Of a DNA stretch of 64,000 nt, positions 36,600-45,893 are shown in pieces. The DNA lies in NCBI RefSeq assembly GCF_900199205.1, contig NZ_OBMJ01000001.1, positions 2,297,001-2,361,000 of the forward strand, read 5' to 3'. Below the pieces are notes generated by a model that was given only the letters and a program-made list of their open reading frames with translations, made no database searches and was not told the DNA's origin. A program made the translations under genes and the position numbers. Position 1 is the first letter of the stretch. Each line of letters opens with the position of its first letter. Source of the stretch: Streptomyces sp. 1331.2. Lineage in GTDB: Bacteria; Actinomycetota; Actinomycetes; Streptomycetales; Streptomycetaceae.

Positions 36600-37511
36600 T
36601 CAGCTCCGGCTCAGCGACGCCCACCAGCGCTCGTCCAGCCGCCCCTCGGCCACGATCACCGCCGGGCCGGTCATCTCCACCCGGCCGTCCGGGTGCTCGG
36701 TGATGACCAGTCGGCCGCCGAGCACGTCCACGGTGTACGCGACGGCCTCGCCGGTGACGGCCGGGTCGGCACCGTCCCGGCGGATCGCGGCCACCGCGAC
36801 CGCGCAGGCGCCGGTGCCGCAGGACCGGGTCTCGCCCGAGCCGCGCTCGTGCACCCGCATCGCCACGTGCCGCGGTCCGCGGTCCACCACGAACTCGACG
36901 TTGACGCCCTCGGGGTAGACGCCCTCGGGGCTGGTGAGCGGCGCGGTCCGCAGCTCGCCGGCGTGGTCCAGGCTCTCCACGAAGGCCACCGCGTGCGGGT
37001 TGCCCATGTTGACGTTCAGGGCCGGCCAGCGCCGCTCGCCGACCGCGACCTCGATGCCGTCCGGCCCGGGCAGCCGGGCGCGGCCCATGTCGATGGTGAC
37101 GTCACCGGGCGTGCCGTCCTCCGCAGCCTCGGCGACCTTCGCGGTGAGCACCCCGGAACGGGTGGCGACCGCCAGCTCCCCCGGCTTGGCCAGGCCGGTC
37201 TCGACCAGGAAGCGGGCGAACACCCGCAGCCCGTTGCCGCACATCTCGGCGATGCTGCCGTCGGAGTTGCGGTAGTCCATGAACCACTCGGCCCGGTCGG
37301 CCATCCCCGCGGCGGCCGGGTCGGCGGCGGAACGCACCACCCGCAGCAGCCCGTCCCCGCCGATCCCGGCCCGCCGGTCGCACAGCGCCGCGACGGTCTC
37401 GGGCCCGATCTCCAGCAGGCCGTCCGGATCCGGGACGATGACGAAGTCGTTCTGGGTGCCGTGCCCCTTGAAGAAGGGAAGGCCGCCCTGCGGGAAGGAG
37501 GATGCGCTCAC
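36600..37511 (-). CDS. dapF: Diaminopimelate epimerase
   Basis: Interconverts LL- and meso-diaminopimelate in lysine and peptidoglycan synthesis. Two-domain pseudo-symmetric fold; catalytic cysteines in AEMCGNGLR (about 90) and RSCGTGACAVAV (about 232). FKGHGTQNDFV near the start is the family signature. 303 residues, slightly long. GTG at 37511. In streptomycetes DAP is LL-form in walls of vegetative cells, so the enzyme mostly feeds lysine. The next gene upstream ends 60 bp away. Confidence 0.97.
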   Translation of the reverse strand: MSASSFPQGGLPFFKGHGTQNDFVIVPDPDGLLEIGPETVAALCDRRAGIGGDGLLRVVRSAADPAAAGMADRAEWFMDYRNSDGSIAEMCGNGLRVFARFLVETGLAKPGELAVATRSGVLTAKVAEAAEDGTPGDVTIDMGRARLPGPDGIEVAVGERRWPALNVNMGNPHAVAFVESLDHAGELRTAPLTSPEGVYPEGVNVEFVVDRGPRHVAMRVHERGSGETRSCGTGACAVAVAAIRRDGADPAVTGEAVAYTVDVLGGRLVITEHPDGRVEMTGPAVIVAEGRLDERWWASLSRS

Positions 37512-37571
37512 CCTCCCGATGGTACTGATATTCGCCCGCTCGCCTCCGGGGCGGGGGCGGCCCGCCCGGGC

Positions 37572-38099
37572 CTACCGCAGGTAGGCGACCCGCCAGACCG
37601 CGAGCGCGCAGGCGGCCAGCGCGATCAGGGTGTAGACCACGATCGCCTTCCAGCCGGCCCGCTGCCCGGAGCCCCGTCGCGGCAGCCCCGGCCACTTGTA
37701 GCCGGCGTGCCGGGCGGCCATCGCGCCCCAGCCGAAGGAGGCGGCGGTGAGCAGCAGCCCGAGCATGCCGACCATGGTGGCGCGCGAGCCGGCCGAGCCG
37801 AAGGCGAGCGGGAAGGCGAACATCAGTGAGCCGAGGGTGCCCAGCAGGGCGATCGGCAGGGTCTGCCACCAGCGCAGTCGGCGCCGCGGCCGGATCTCCC
37901 GTTCGTGCACGGCACCCCCCGGCGGTGTGCGGGTGTCCAGGGCGGGCAGCGCGACCGCGTACGAGGTCGGCGCCTCAAGTCCGGTCAGCACCGGGAGGTC
38001 ACCCATCGTGGACTCGTCGAACGTGGACTCGTCGAACTCCTCGGCCGGGGCGGTGACGCTCCCGCTCTGACCGGATTCGGGGCCGGTACCCGTCGACAC
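37572..38099 (-). CDS. Small integral membrane protein, unknown
   Basis: 175 residues. The first 70 are acidic, Thr/Ser/Pro-rich and probably cytoplasmic (EEFDESTFDESTMGDLPVLTGLE), then a basic stretch HEREIRPRRRLRWWQ precedes three hydrophobic segments (about 85-105, 115-132, 150-170). GTG at 38099 is chosen because GGGGAGG lies 5 nt upstream. It sits between miaA and dapF, a position where streptomycetes usually carry an uncharacterised membrane protein. Function unknown. Confidence 0.75.
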   Translation of the reverse strand: MSTGTGPESGQSGSVTAPAEEFDESTFDESTMGDLPVLTGLEAPTSYAVALPALDTRTPPGGAVHEREIRPRRRLRWWQTLPIALLGTLGSLMFAFPLAFGSAGSRATMVGMLGLLLTAASFGWGAMAARHAGYKWPGLPRRGSGQRAGWKAIVVYTLIALAACALAVWRVAYLR

Positions 38100-38326
38100 G
38101 CGGCCTCCCCTGACAGTTCGACACGAGCGGACTCGCGGCCGGGCGCGGTCGGCCCGTCCGGCCGACCCCTCTGGCATCGATGATGGCATGTCCAGAGGGG
38201 CGTTCCGGGCCTGACCGGGGTCGACGGGTGATCCGTGGCCATCACGTGATCGGGCCGTGACCGCCGGTTCGTCCTGCACGGTCGCCTGCGCGCGCAGGTG
38301 CACCGCCGAATTGGCCGGAACCCGTC

Positions 38327-39271
38327 CTACGCGGCCGGAACTCCCTGACCGTCGATCAGTTCCAGGGACCGTTCCAGCAGCTCGACGGGGTCGGTGCCGG
38401 CCGGTCGGGAGAGCCAGTGGATCCGGTCGTCCCGGCGGAACCAGGACTCCTGACGGCGGGCGAAGCGCTTGGTCGCCCGGACGGTCTCGGCCCGCGCCTC
38501 GTCCTCGGTGCACTCGCCGGCGAAGTGGTCGAGCACCTGCTGGTAGCCGAGCGCCCGGGAGGCGGTCCTGCCCTCCCGCAGTCCTGCCTTCTCCAGCTCC
38601 CGCACCTCGTCGAGGAGTCCGGCCTCCCACATCCGGTCGACCCGCAGCGTGATCCGCTCGTCCAGCTCGGGGCGCGGCACGGCGACGCCGATCTGCACGG
38701 CCTCGTACACGGCGGTGTTGCTCGGCAGGTTGGCGGTGAACGGCTGCCCGGTGATCTCGATGACCTCCAGCGCGCGGACGATCCGGCGGCCGTTGCTCGT
38801 CAGGATCGCCTCGGCCGCCGCCGGGTCCAGCGCGGCCAGCCGCCGGTGCAGTTCGTACGGTCCGGCCTGCTCCAGTTCGGCCTCCAGCCGGGCCCGCACC
38901 TGCGGGTCGGTGCCGGGGAACTCCATCTCGTCGATCGCCGCCCGGACGTACAGCCCGGAGCCGCCGACCAGGACGGGGGTGCGCCCGGCGGCCAGCAGCC
39001 GGTCGATCTCGGCCCGGGCCAGCCGCTGGTACTCGGCCACGCTGGCGGCCTCGGTGACGTCCCACACGTCCAGCAGGTGGTGCGGCACTCCGCCGCGCTC
39101 GGCCGTGGTGAGCTTGGCGGTCCCGATGTCCATGCCCCGGTACAGCTGCATCGAGTCGGTGTTGATCACCTCGCCGTCGAGGCTGCGGGCGATGGCGACG
39201 GCCAGGTCGGACTTGCCGGCGGCGGTCGCGCCGACGATCGAGACGACACGCGGGGTACGGAGGCTGCTCAC
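38327..39271 (-). CDS. miaA: tRNA dimethylallyltransferase
   Basis: Adds dimethylallyl to A37 of tRNAs reading U-initial codons, including the bldA leucine tRNA in Streptomyces. P-loop GATAAGKSDLA is at about 14-24, DSMQLYRGMDIGTAK near 40, and GGSGLYVRA and ALGYQQVL are in place. 314 residues from GTG 39271, where the family's usual length begins. MiaB, encoded 1.2 kb upstream on the same strand, adds the methylthio group to the MiaA product. Confidence 0.96.
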   Translation of the reverse strand: MSSLRTPRVVSIVGATAAGKSDLAVAIARSLDGEVINTDSMQLYRGMDIGTAKLTTAERGGVPHHLLDVWDVTEAASVAEYQRLARAEIDRLLAAGRTPVLVGGSGLYVRAAIDEMEFPGTDPQVRARLEAELEQAGPYELHRRLAALDPAAAEAILTSNGRRIVRALEVIEITGQPFTANLPSNTAVYEAVQIGVAVPRPELDERITLRVDRMWEAGLLDEVRELEKAGLREGRTASRALGYQQVLDHFAGECTEDEARAETVRATKRFARRQESWFRRDDRIHWLSRPAGTDPVELLERSLELIDGQGVPAA

Positions 39272-39467
39272 CGTTCCAGTCTCGCAAAACCCCCGCGGCA
39301 CCGGAGACCGGGCTGCCGCTCGCCCGCCACTGCGCGACGATATGACTGTTCCCGGGACCGTTTCCGGCCGTTTCCCCAGGTGGTGCCCGCTTTGCGAACA
39401 CTTCGTCGGGCGCGGACGTTGTGCAGGGGACGGGGACCGACGGACGACAGGGAAGGGTGAGACCGCC

Positions 39468-39716
39468 ATGGGTCTGATGGACAACCTCAAGGGCAAGGCC
39501 GAGGAGCTCAAGGAGAAGGCCAGCGAACTCGCCGGCAAGCACAGCGAGCAGATCGACAACATCGTCGACAAGGCCGGCGGTGCGATCGACAAGGCGACCA
39601 AGGGCAAGTACAGCGAGAAGATCGAGCACGGCACCGACCGGGCCAAGGGCGCGGTCGACGACTTCGCCCACAAGCCGAAGCCGGACGGCGGCGGGGGCCA
39701 GGCCCCGCAGTCCTGA
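39468..39716 (+). CDS. MT0933/Rv0909-type antitoxin-like small protein
   Basis: 82-residue, lysine- and alanine-rich, helical protein (MGLMDNLKGKAEELKEKASEL, then NIVDKAGGAIDKATKGKYSEKIE). It resembles the MT0933-like antitoxin family, which in mycobacteria pairs with an adjacent RNase-like toxin. No toxin gene lies beside it here, so a toxin-antitoxin role is doubtful; it may be a stress-related coiled-coil protein. ATG 39468 follows GGGAAGGG. Its stop is 3 bp from the convergent gene's stop, leaving no room for a terminator. Confidence 0.85.
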   Translation: MGLMDNLKGKAEELKEKASELAGKHSEQIDNIVDKAGGAIDKATKGKYSEKIEHGTDRAKGAVDDFAHKPKPDGGGGQAPQS

Positions 39717-39719
39717 CCG

Positions 39720-40418
39720 TCAGCTCCAGGACGCCACGAAGTACCCGACCCCGTACGGCGCGTCCTGGTAGCCCAGCCGCCCGGTGAGACCGGCGCCCTG
39801 CGCGGCGCCGGCCAGCACCTGCCAGGGCGCCCGGCCCTCGGCCTTGAGCTCGGCGGCGAGGCCCGCGTCCAGGGCGGCGAGGGCGGGCAGGTCGGCCGTG
39901 CCCAGGGCGGTGGCCTGCGCGGCGTCGAAGCCCTCGGCCCGCTCGTCCAGGTAGCCGGGCGCCTTCACGGTGCGGCAGGCGCTGCCGTCGCCGAGCACCA
40001 GCAGGGCGACCCGGTCGGCGAGGCCGGCCAGGCCCTGGCCGAGGCCGAGCATCCGGTCGGCCGGGGCGTCGGCGGGCACCGCGCAGGCGTGCGTCGGCAG
40101 GGTCACCCCGGCGCGCTCCAGCAGCCAGGCGCCGACGGTCAGCGAGGGCGCCAGCTCCGGCCCCTCGACCCGGTCCCCGGGCAGTTTGGCGACCAGCGGC
40201 ACCCCGTAGCGGTGGAAGGAGCCGGCCCCGCCCTCGGTCCACACCTCGGCCTCCGGCCCGGTGCCGACCACCACGACCAGCTGCGGCCCGGCCGCGACCA
40301 GCGCCGCCAGCGCCTCGTCACAGGCGGCGCGCAGCGCGTCCAGCTCGGCGGCCGCCCCGGCGGCGACCTCGGGGACGAGCAGCGGCGGACAGGGGCACAC
40401 GGCGGCGGCTACCAGCAT
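39720..40418 (-). CDS. Class III extradiol dioxygenase subunit B-like protein
   Basis: 232 residues. MLVAAAVCPCPPLLVPEV at the start and VVVGTGPEA, GSFHRYGVP, LVLGDGSACRT and GYLDERAEGFD follow the LigB-like fold. The iron ligands usually seen as paired histidines are not obvious: only H-R-Y and THAC remain, so activity on catechols is not assured. ATG at 40418; GTG 40424 is an alternative and there is no good Shine-Dalgarno, so translation could be leaderless. It lies between miaA and miaB in many streptomycetes; role unknown. Confidence 0.8.
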   Translation of the reverse strand: MLVAAAVCPCPPLLVPEVAAGAAAELDALRAACDEALAALVAAGPQLVVVVGTGPEAEVWTEGGAGSFHRYGVPLVAKLPGDRVEGPELAPSLTVGAWLLERAGVTLPTHACAVPADAPADRMLGLGQGLAGLADRVALLVLGDGSACRTVKAPGYLDERAEGFDAAQATALGTADLPALAALDAGLAAELKAEGRAPWQVLAGAAQGAGLTGRLGYQDAPYGVGYFVASWS

Positions 40419-40441
40419 GTGGATCACTCTAACCAACACGA

Positions 40442-40483
40442 ACGGCGGCCCGGCAGGACTGGGAAGTCCCACCGGGCCGCCGT
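40442..40483 (-). terminator. Terminator after miaB
   Basis: A 12-bp outer stem (ACGGCGGCCCGG and complement), a 2-bp mismatch, a 5-bp inner stem GGACT/AGTCC and a GGGA loop. It lies 34 bp after the miaB stop and overlaps the promoter region of the next gene. Confidence 0.7.
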
Positions 40484-40516
40484 CACACGCAGCGCGTCAG
40501 CGGTTCAGCAGCGCCG

Positions 40517-42034
40517 TCAGTCCCCGCAGCAGGCCCCGCCCGCCGGCGCGGCGAGCGGCAGGGCCGCCGGGGCCCCGATGGACGGCAGGCCGAGCATGAC
40601 GCCCGTCGAGCCACCGGCCGCCGGCTTGGCGGCGGGCTTGGCCTGGCGCTTCTCCCAGGCGTCGCCGGCCCGGGTGCGGCGCACCGCGAGCACCGGGCCC
40701 TCGGCGAGCAGGTGGTGCGGGGCGGCGTAGGTGATCTCGACGGTCACCATGTCGCCCGGGCGCACCGGCTCCTCGGGCTTGCTGAAGTGCACCAGCCGGT
40801 TGTCGGGGGCGCGGCCGGAGAGGCGCCGGGTCTGGTCGTCCTTCTTGCCCTCGCCCTCGGCGACCAGGATCTCCAGGGTGCGGCCGACCTGCTTCTTGTT
40901 CTCCTCCCAGGAGATCTCCTCCTGGAGGGCGATCAGCCGGTCGTAGCGGGCCTGCACGACCTCCTTCGGCACCTGGTCCGCCATCTCGGCGGCGGGGGTG
41001 CCGGGGCGCTTGGAGTACTGGAAGGTGAAGGCGTTGGTGAAGCGGGCCTCGCGGACGACGTGCATCGTCTCCTCGAAGTCCTCCTCGGTCTCGCCGGGGA
41101 AGCCCACGATGATGTCGGTGGAGATCGCCGCGTCCGGCATCGCCTCGCGGACCTTGCGGATGATCCCGAGGAAACGCTCCTGCCGGTAGGAGCGGCGCAT
41201 CGCCTTGAGCACCCGGTCCGAGCCGGACTGCAGCGGCATGTGCAGCTGGTGCATCACGGCGGGGGTCTCGGCCATCGCGGTGATCACGTCGTCGGTGAAG
41301 TCGCGTGGGTGCGGCGAGGTGAAGCGGATCCGCTCCAGGCCCTCGACCTGGCCGGCGGCGCGCAGCAGCTTGGAGAAGGCCTCGCGGTCGCCCAGGTCGG
41401 AGCCGTAGGCGTTGACGTTCTGGCCGAGCAGGGTCACCTCGATGACGCCCTCGTCCACCAGCGCCTCGATCTCGGCGAGGACGTCGCCGGGCCGGCGGTC
41501 CTCCTCCTTGCCGCGCAGGGCGGGGACGATGCAGAAGGTGCAGGTGTTGTTGCAGCCGACCGAGATCGAGACCCAGGCGGCGTACGCGGACTCGCGGCGG
41601 GTCGGCAGGGTGGAGGGGAAGGTCTCCAGCGACTCCAGGATCTCGACCTGGGCCTTCCGCTCGATCGCGGCCCGCTCCAGCAGCGCCGGCAGGTGCCCGA
41701 TGTTGTGCGTGCCGAACACCACGTCGACCCAGGGGGCACGCTGGACGATGGTGTCGCGGTCCTTCTGGGCCAGGCAGCCGCCGACGGCGATCTGCATGCC
41801 CTTGTGGCGGCCCTTGACCGGCGCTAGCTGGCCGAGGTTGCCGTACAGCTTGTTGTCGGCGTTCTCGCGCACCGCGCAGGTGTTGAACACCACCAGGTCC
41901 GGGTCGCCCTCGGGCCCGGCCTTGACGTAGCCCGCCTCCTCCAGCAGCCCGGACAGCCGCTCGGAGTCGTGGACGTTCATCTGACAGCCGTGCGTGACGA
42001 CCTTGTAGCTCTTCAATCCGCTCTCACCGCTCAC
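40517..42034 (-). CDS. miaB: tRNA-2-methylthio-N6-dimethylallyladenosine synthase
   Basis: Radical SAM methylthiotransferase that converts i6A37 to ms2i6A37. N-terminal UPF0004 domain with cysteines in THGCQMN and NTCAVRENA, radical-SAM CxxxCxxC as CNNTCTFC (about 160), and a C-terminal TRAM domain ([23 protein letters not shown]). GTG 42034 gives 505 residues, matching streptomycete MiaB; the longer frame upstream only translates a 12-bp tandem repeat and is rejected. The C-terminal tail is Ala/Gly/Pro-rich and ends in CCGD. Confidence 0.96.
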   Translation of the reverse strand: MSGESGLKSYKVVTHGCQMNVHDSERLSGLLEEAGYVKAGPEGDPDLVVFNTCAVRENADNKLYGNLGQLAPVKGRHKGMQIAVGGCLAQKDRDTIVQRAPWVDVVFGTHNIGHLPALLERAAIERKAQVEILESLETFPSTLPTRRESAYAAWVSISVGCNNTCTFCIVPALRGKEEDRRPGDVLAEIEALVDEGVIEVTLLGQNVNAYGSDLGDREAFSKLLRAAGQVEGLERIRFTSPHPRDFTDDVITAMAETPAVMHQLHMPLQSGSDRVLKAMRRSYRQERFLGIIRKVREAMPDAAISTDIIVGFPGETEEDFEETMHVVREARFTNAFTFQYSKRPGTPAAEMADQVPKEVVQARYDRLIALQEEISWEENKKQVGRTLEILVAEGEGKKDDQTRRLSGRAPDNRLVHFSKPEEPVRPGDMVTVEITYAAPHHLLAEGPVLAVRRTRAGDAWEKRQAKPAAKPAAGGSTGVMLGLPSIGAPAALPLAAPAGGACCGD

Positions 42035-42083
42035 CAGACCAGGGTACGGGCAGCCGCGAAGCGCTTTTCCCGGAGCTTCCCCA

Positions 42084-42143
42084 GCCCCGACCGAGGCCCC
42101 GACCGAGGTCCCGACCGAGGCCCCGACCGAGGCCCCGCCCAGG
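42084..42143. repeat. 12-bp tandem repeat between miaB and the TAXI gene
   Basis: Five contiguous 12-bp units of GCCCCGACCGAG (third with GT, fifth degenerate as GCCCCGCCCAGG). It lies in the divergent promoter region of miaB and the TAXI gene. Confidence 0.85.
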
Positions 42144-42218
42144 GCCCCCGGCTCCGCCCCGAGCTTTGCCCGTCCCGGTCCCCTCCCGTTCGGCCGGAGC
42201 GCCTGGCAGTATCCCTGC

Positions 42219-43238
42219 ATGGCCCCCACCACCCCGTCCCGTCTCGGCGCCGCCGCCCGCACCGCGGCCCGCAGCCCGCTGTGGCGGACGCTGCTGGTGC
42301 TGGTGCTGCTGGTCGCCGGTCTGGGCGGCTGGTGGCTGTCGGCGGCCCGCTCGCCCGGGTACCCGCACGGGGAGGTCCGCTTCGCCACCGGCGTGCAACG
42401 CGGCGTCTACGACCGGTACGGGCAGCTGCTGCAGGCGCACGTGTCCGGGACGATGCCGGGGGTGCGGCTGGCCCTGGACAGCTCCGAGGGCTCGATAGAC
42501 AACCTCAACCGGGTGATCACCGGCCGGGACGCCTTCGCGATCGCCACCGCCGACGCGGTCGCCGACTACCAGGGCCCCGGGAAGGAGCGGCTGCGGGCGA
42601 TCGCCCGACTGTACGACGACTACCTGCAGCTGATCGTCCCGGTCTCCTCCCCGGTGCGCCGCACGGCCGACCTCAAGGGCCTGCGGGTCGGGGTCGGCCT
42701 GCCGCAGTCCGGCGTGAACCTGGTGACCAAGCGGCTGCTGGCTGCGGCCGGGCTGGACCCGGACCGCGACATCGTCCCGGTCCCGGCCGGGGTCGGCGAC
42801 GCCGCCGACCAGCTGCGCGAGGGCAGGCTGGACGCCTTCTTCTGGTCCGGCGGGCTGCCCACCAGCGCGCTCACCGACCTGTCCGACCACGTCCGGATCC
42901 GGATCGTGCCGCTCAGCGACCTCGCCGAGGCCCTGCACAAGGCCGAGGGCGGCGGCACCGACGCCTACCGGGCGGCCACCATGCCCAAGGGCACCTACCC
43001 GAACGCCGAGCCCAAGGAGGCCGTCGCCACGGTGGCCGTGCCCAATCTGCTGATCACCCGGGACGACGCGGACCCGGGCCTGGTCGAGGGGATGACCCGC
43101 GCGGTGATCGACAGCCGCGACCAGATCGGCGCCCAGGTGCACGCCGCCCAGCTGGTCGACCTGCGCACCGCCGTCTACACCGACCCGCTCCCGCTGCACA
43201 CGGGCGCGGCGCGCTACTACCGCTCGGTGAAGCCGTAA
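42219..43238 (+). CDS. TAXI-family solute-binding protein, orphan
   Basis: 339-residue extracytoplasmic binding protein of the TRAP-associated TAXI family, which normally delivers dicarboxylates such as glutamate or oxoglutarate to a TRAP transporter. One N-terminal membrane anchor (residues 23-42, [19 protein letters not shown]) without lipobox. Motifs [51 protein letters not shown] and [16 protein letters not shown] are typical. No TRAP permease genes lie nearby. It is convergent with a two-component system, so a sensing role (ligand presentation to the kinase) is a reasonable inference. ATG at 42219. Confidence 0.9.
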   Translation: MAPTTPSRLGAAARTAARSPLWRTLLVLVLLVAGLGGWWLSAARSPGYPHGEVRFATGVQRGVYDRYGQLLQAHVSGTMPGVRLALDSSEGSIDNLNRVITGRDAFAIATADAVADYQGPGKERLRAIARLYDDYLQLIVPVSSPVRRTADLKGLRVGVGLPQSGVNLVTKRLLAAAGLDPDRDIVPVPAGVGDAADQLREGRLDAFFWSGGLPTSALTDLSDHVRIRIVPLSDLAEALHKAEGGGTDAYRAATMPKGTYPNAEPKEAVATVAVPNLLITRDDADPGLVEGMTRAVIDSRDQIGAQVHAAQLVDLRTAVYTDPLPLHTGAARYYRSVKP

Positions 43239-43263
43239 GCCCCTGCCGCACGCGGGCACCGAC

Positions 43264-43297
43264 GCCGATCGCCCGCCGATGCCGATCGCCCGCCGAT
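43264..43297. repeat. 17-bp tandem duplication between TAXI and kinase genes
   Basis: GCCGATCGCCCGCCGAT occurs twice in perfect tandem in the 75-bp gap between convergent stops. No hairpin terminator is evident. Confidence 0.85.
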
Positions 43298-43313
43298 GCC
43301 GGAGCGCGGGCCG

Positions 43314-44738
43314 TCACTTCTCCGGCCGCGGCACCGTCAGCGTCACCGCGAGCCCGGTCGGCTTGACCGGCGCGAAGCCGAGCGAGCCGCCGCCGGCCGC
43401 CAGCAGGGTGCGGGCGATGGACAGGCCCAGCCCGGAGCCGTCCACGTTCTGGTGCCGGGGGCTGCGCCAGAACCGGTCGCCGGCCCGGGACAGCTCGTCC
43501 TCGGTGAGGCCGGGCCCGGCGTCGACCACGGTCACCGCGACCTCGTCCCGGCGCACCGCGACCCGCAGCCGCACCTCGCTGCCGGCCGGGCTGAACTTGA
43601 GCGCGTTGTCCACCACGGCGTCCAGGGCGGAGCCGAAGCCGATCGGGTCGGCCATGCCGATCGCCAGCGCCGGGCCGTCCCAGCGCAGCGCGATCCCGCG
43701 CCGCTCGGCGACCGGCCGCCAGGCGTCCACCCGGGCCAGGGTGAGTTCGGCGAGGTCGGTGCGCTCCGGCTCCGGGCGGGCGTGCTCGGCGGTGGCCAGC
43801 CCGAGGAGGTCGTCCAGGACGCGGGCCAGCCGGACGCCCTCCTCCCGGACGCCGCTGAGCTCCTCCTCGTGCCCCTCGGGCAGCTCCAGGCCGAGCACCT
43901 CGACCCGCAGCAGCAGCGCCGAGAGGGGGTTGCGCAGCTGGTGCGAGGCGTCCGCGACGAAGGCCTTCTGCTGGTCCATGGCGAGCACCACGTGGTCCGC
44001 CATCTCGTTGAACGAGCGTGCCAGCCGCTGGAGCTCGGGCGGGCCGCCGCCGGGGGCGACCCTGGCGGCCATCCGGCCGGTGGCGATGTCGTGGGTGGCC
44101 CGGTCCAGGGTGCGCACCGGCCGCAGCACCCATTCGGTGAGCCGGACGGCCAGCAGCACGGCGACGATCATCGCGGCGGCCTCGCCCGCGCCGAGCACCA
44201 GCCACTTGTGCACCACCCGGGTGCGCAGCGCCCCGGTCGGGGACTCGCTGAGCACCACCGCGACCACGTCACCGTCACGCACCACCGGGGCGGCGACGGT
44301 GATCGTCCGGTCCGGGGTCCACGGCCAGACCTGCGGCGGGTTGTGGCTGCGCCGCCCGTCCAGCGCCTCCTGGAAGGCCTGGGCACCCCAGCCGCCGGCC
44401 GGTACCCGCCAGTCGACGGGCGCGGCGGCGATCGGCAGGCCGTCGCGCTGGAAGATGCCCAGACGCACGCCGTACAGGTCGTAGTAGCGGCGGACCTCGG
44501 CGTCGATCGCGCGCTGTCGGCTGAGGTCGCCGGGGGCGGGCTCCGGGTCGCCCTTGCGCGCCGAGTCGACGGCGCCGGAGGTGGGCAGGTCCTGGGCGAG
44601 GCGGGCGGCGTCGTCGAGCCGGTCGACGACCACCTTGGTCTGTTCGGCCGCCGCGACCGCCGCCGCGAGCGGCAGCCCCAGGGCGGCCAGGACGCAGAGC
44701 ATGAGGGCGATCAGGATGCCGAGCAGGCGGGTGCGCAC
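43314..44738 (-). CDS. Sensor histidine kinase of a two-component system
   Basis: 474-residue membrane kinase. TM1 is about 5-30, an extracytoplasmic region 31-165 with no domain I can name, TM2 about 170-195, HAMP about 200-250, phospho-acceptor H266 in SHQLRNPLSALLLR, N-box NALKFSP, and G-box DAGPGL...GSGLGLSIA. GTG 44738. The upstream response-regulator stop is 6 bp away, so they are co-transcribed with the regulator first. The TAXI binding protein gene faces it and may supply the signal. Confidence 0.94.
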   Translation of the reverse strand: MRTRLLGILIALMLCVLAALGLPLAAAVAAAEQTKVVVDRLDDAARLAQDLPTSGAVDSARKGDPEPAPGDLSRQRAIDAEVRRYYDLYGVRLGIFQRDGLPIAAAPVDWRVPAGGWGAQAFQEALDGRRSHNPPQVWPWTPDRTITVAAPVVRDGDVVAVVLSESPTGALRTRVVHKWLVLGAGEAAAMIVAVLLAVRLTEWVLRPVRTLDRATHDIATGRMAARVAPGGGPPELQRLARSFNEMADHVVLAMDQQKAFVADASHQLRNPLSALLLRVEVLGLELPEGHEEELSGVREEGVRLARVLDDLLGLATAEHARPEPERTDLAELTLARVDAWRPVAERRGIALRWDGPALAIGMADPIGFGSALDAVVDNALKFSPAGSEVRLRVAVRRDEVAVTVVDAGPGLTEDELSRAGDRFWRSPRHQNVDGSGLGLSIARTLLAAGGGSLGFAPVKPTGLAVTLTVPRPEK

Positions 44739-44744
44739 GTGCGG

Positions 44745-45503
44745 TCAGTGCTCCGCGGGGGCGTTCGGGGCCTGGTCCGCGGCGACGGGCGCCGGGGACT
44801 CCGGGATCAGCCGGTAGCCGACACCGCGCACCGCCTCGACCAGGCCGGGCAGCGCGAGCTTGTTGCGCAGCGAGCCGATGTGCACCTCCAGGGTGCGCCC
44901 GTTGCCCTCCCAGCCGCTGCGCCAGACCTCGCTGAAGATCTGCTCGCGCCGGTAGACCACGCCCGGGCTCTGCGCGAGCAGGGCGAGCAGGTCGAACTCC
45001 TTGCGGGTGAGCGGCACGTCACGGCCGTCCACGCTGACCCGGCGGCGCTCCCGGTCGATCCGGATGCCGCGGGACTCCAGCGGGCCGCGCTGCTGGGGGA
45101 CGGTGTCGGGGGCGGGCACCGACACCGAGGAGGGGGCGGCGCCGCGGCGGGCGACGGCGTGGATGCGGGCGAGCAGTTCGCCCATGTCGTACGGCTTGGT
45201 GACGTAGTCGTCGGCGCCCAGGTTGAGGCCGTGGATCCGGGAGCGGACGTCGGCGCGGGCGGTGACCATGATCACCGGCACCCCGCTGCCGGCCCTGATC
45301 CGGCTGCAGACCTCGAAGCCGTCACGGTCGGGCAGCCCGAGGTCCAGCAGCACCACCCGGTACGGCTCGTTGCCGTCCGGTACCAGGGCGTCCAGTGCCT
45401 CGTGCCCGCTGCGGGCGTGCCGGACCTGGAACCCGTGCCGGCCCAGTACCGCGACGAGCGCGGCGGCCACGCGTTCGTCGTCCTCGACGAGCAGCAGTCG
45501 CAT
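44745..45503 (-). CDS. OmpR/PhoB-type response regulator
   Basis: 252-residue DNA-binding regulator. Receiver domain with D8/D9 and phospho-acceptor D54 (VVLLDLGLPDRDG), conserved T and K in VTARAD and YVTKPY, then a winged-helix effector (LTRKEFDLLALLAQSPGVVYRREQIF...VHIGSLRNKL). A C-terminal Pro/Ala tail follows. ATG 45503 has GGAGGAGAA 6 nt upstream; the longer frame to 45533 is not needed. A GACCGATCGGTC palindrome at 45545-45556 lies 42 bp upstream. Confidence 0.95.
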   Translation of the reverse strand: MRLLLVEDDERVAAALVAVLGRHGFQVRHARSGHEALDALVPDGNEPYRVVLLDLGLPDRDGFEVCSRIRAGSGVPVIMVTARADVRSRIHGLNLGADDYVTKPYDMGELLARIHAVARRGAAPSSVSVPAPDTVPQQRGPLESRGIRIDRERRRVSVDGRDVPLTRKEFDLLALLAQSPGVVYRREQIFSEVWRSGWEGNGRTLEVHIGSLRNKLALPGLVEAVRGVGYRLIPESPAPVAADQAPNAPAEH

Positions 45504-45893
45504 CCTGTTCTCCTCCTTCCCCCACGTGATCACCGGTGGTCGCGGACCGATCGGTCAGGCCCGACCCTTGCGCAGTATGGGCCAGCGGGCGGCCCGACGC
45601 CAGGCTGGACCGCGCACCGGGCTCGTGGGGGACGGGGAGCACCGGCGCTGCTTCCCGCTGTGACATGCCCCGCCGACGCCCTCGCGAACAGTACGTACGG
45701 ACCGTGTGGCCGTTTCGTGATCCTCAAGTTCCGCTCAGATCGGCTGACGGCGCGCGGTCACGGCTCCTAAGGTCGGCCCACCGGGGGCTGCGGCTCCGCC
45801 GGCCGCGGCTCCCGGATTCGCACCACCATTGCCTCCCAAGGGAGTTGAAGACTTCTCGGGCAGGCACGATTCGATACAGAGGGAGCAGGCGCG
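45504..45893. other. Divergent promoter region of the response regulator and gluA
   Basis: 390 bp without a supported gene. It contains the 12-bp palindrome GACCGATCGGTC (45545-45556) close to the regulator. I see no convincing repressor site near gluA; the gluA promoter should lie around 45750-45860. Confidence 0.45.

Noticed and set aside
40517..42388. A longer MiaB starting at 42388
   Set aside because: The extension translates a 12-bp tandem repeat and promoter DNA; the GTG at 42034 gives the family's normal length.
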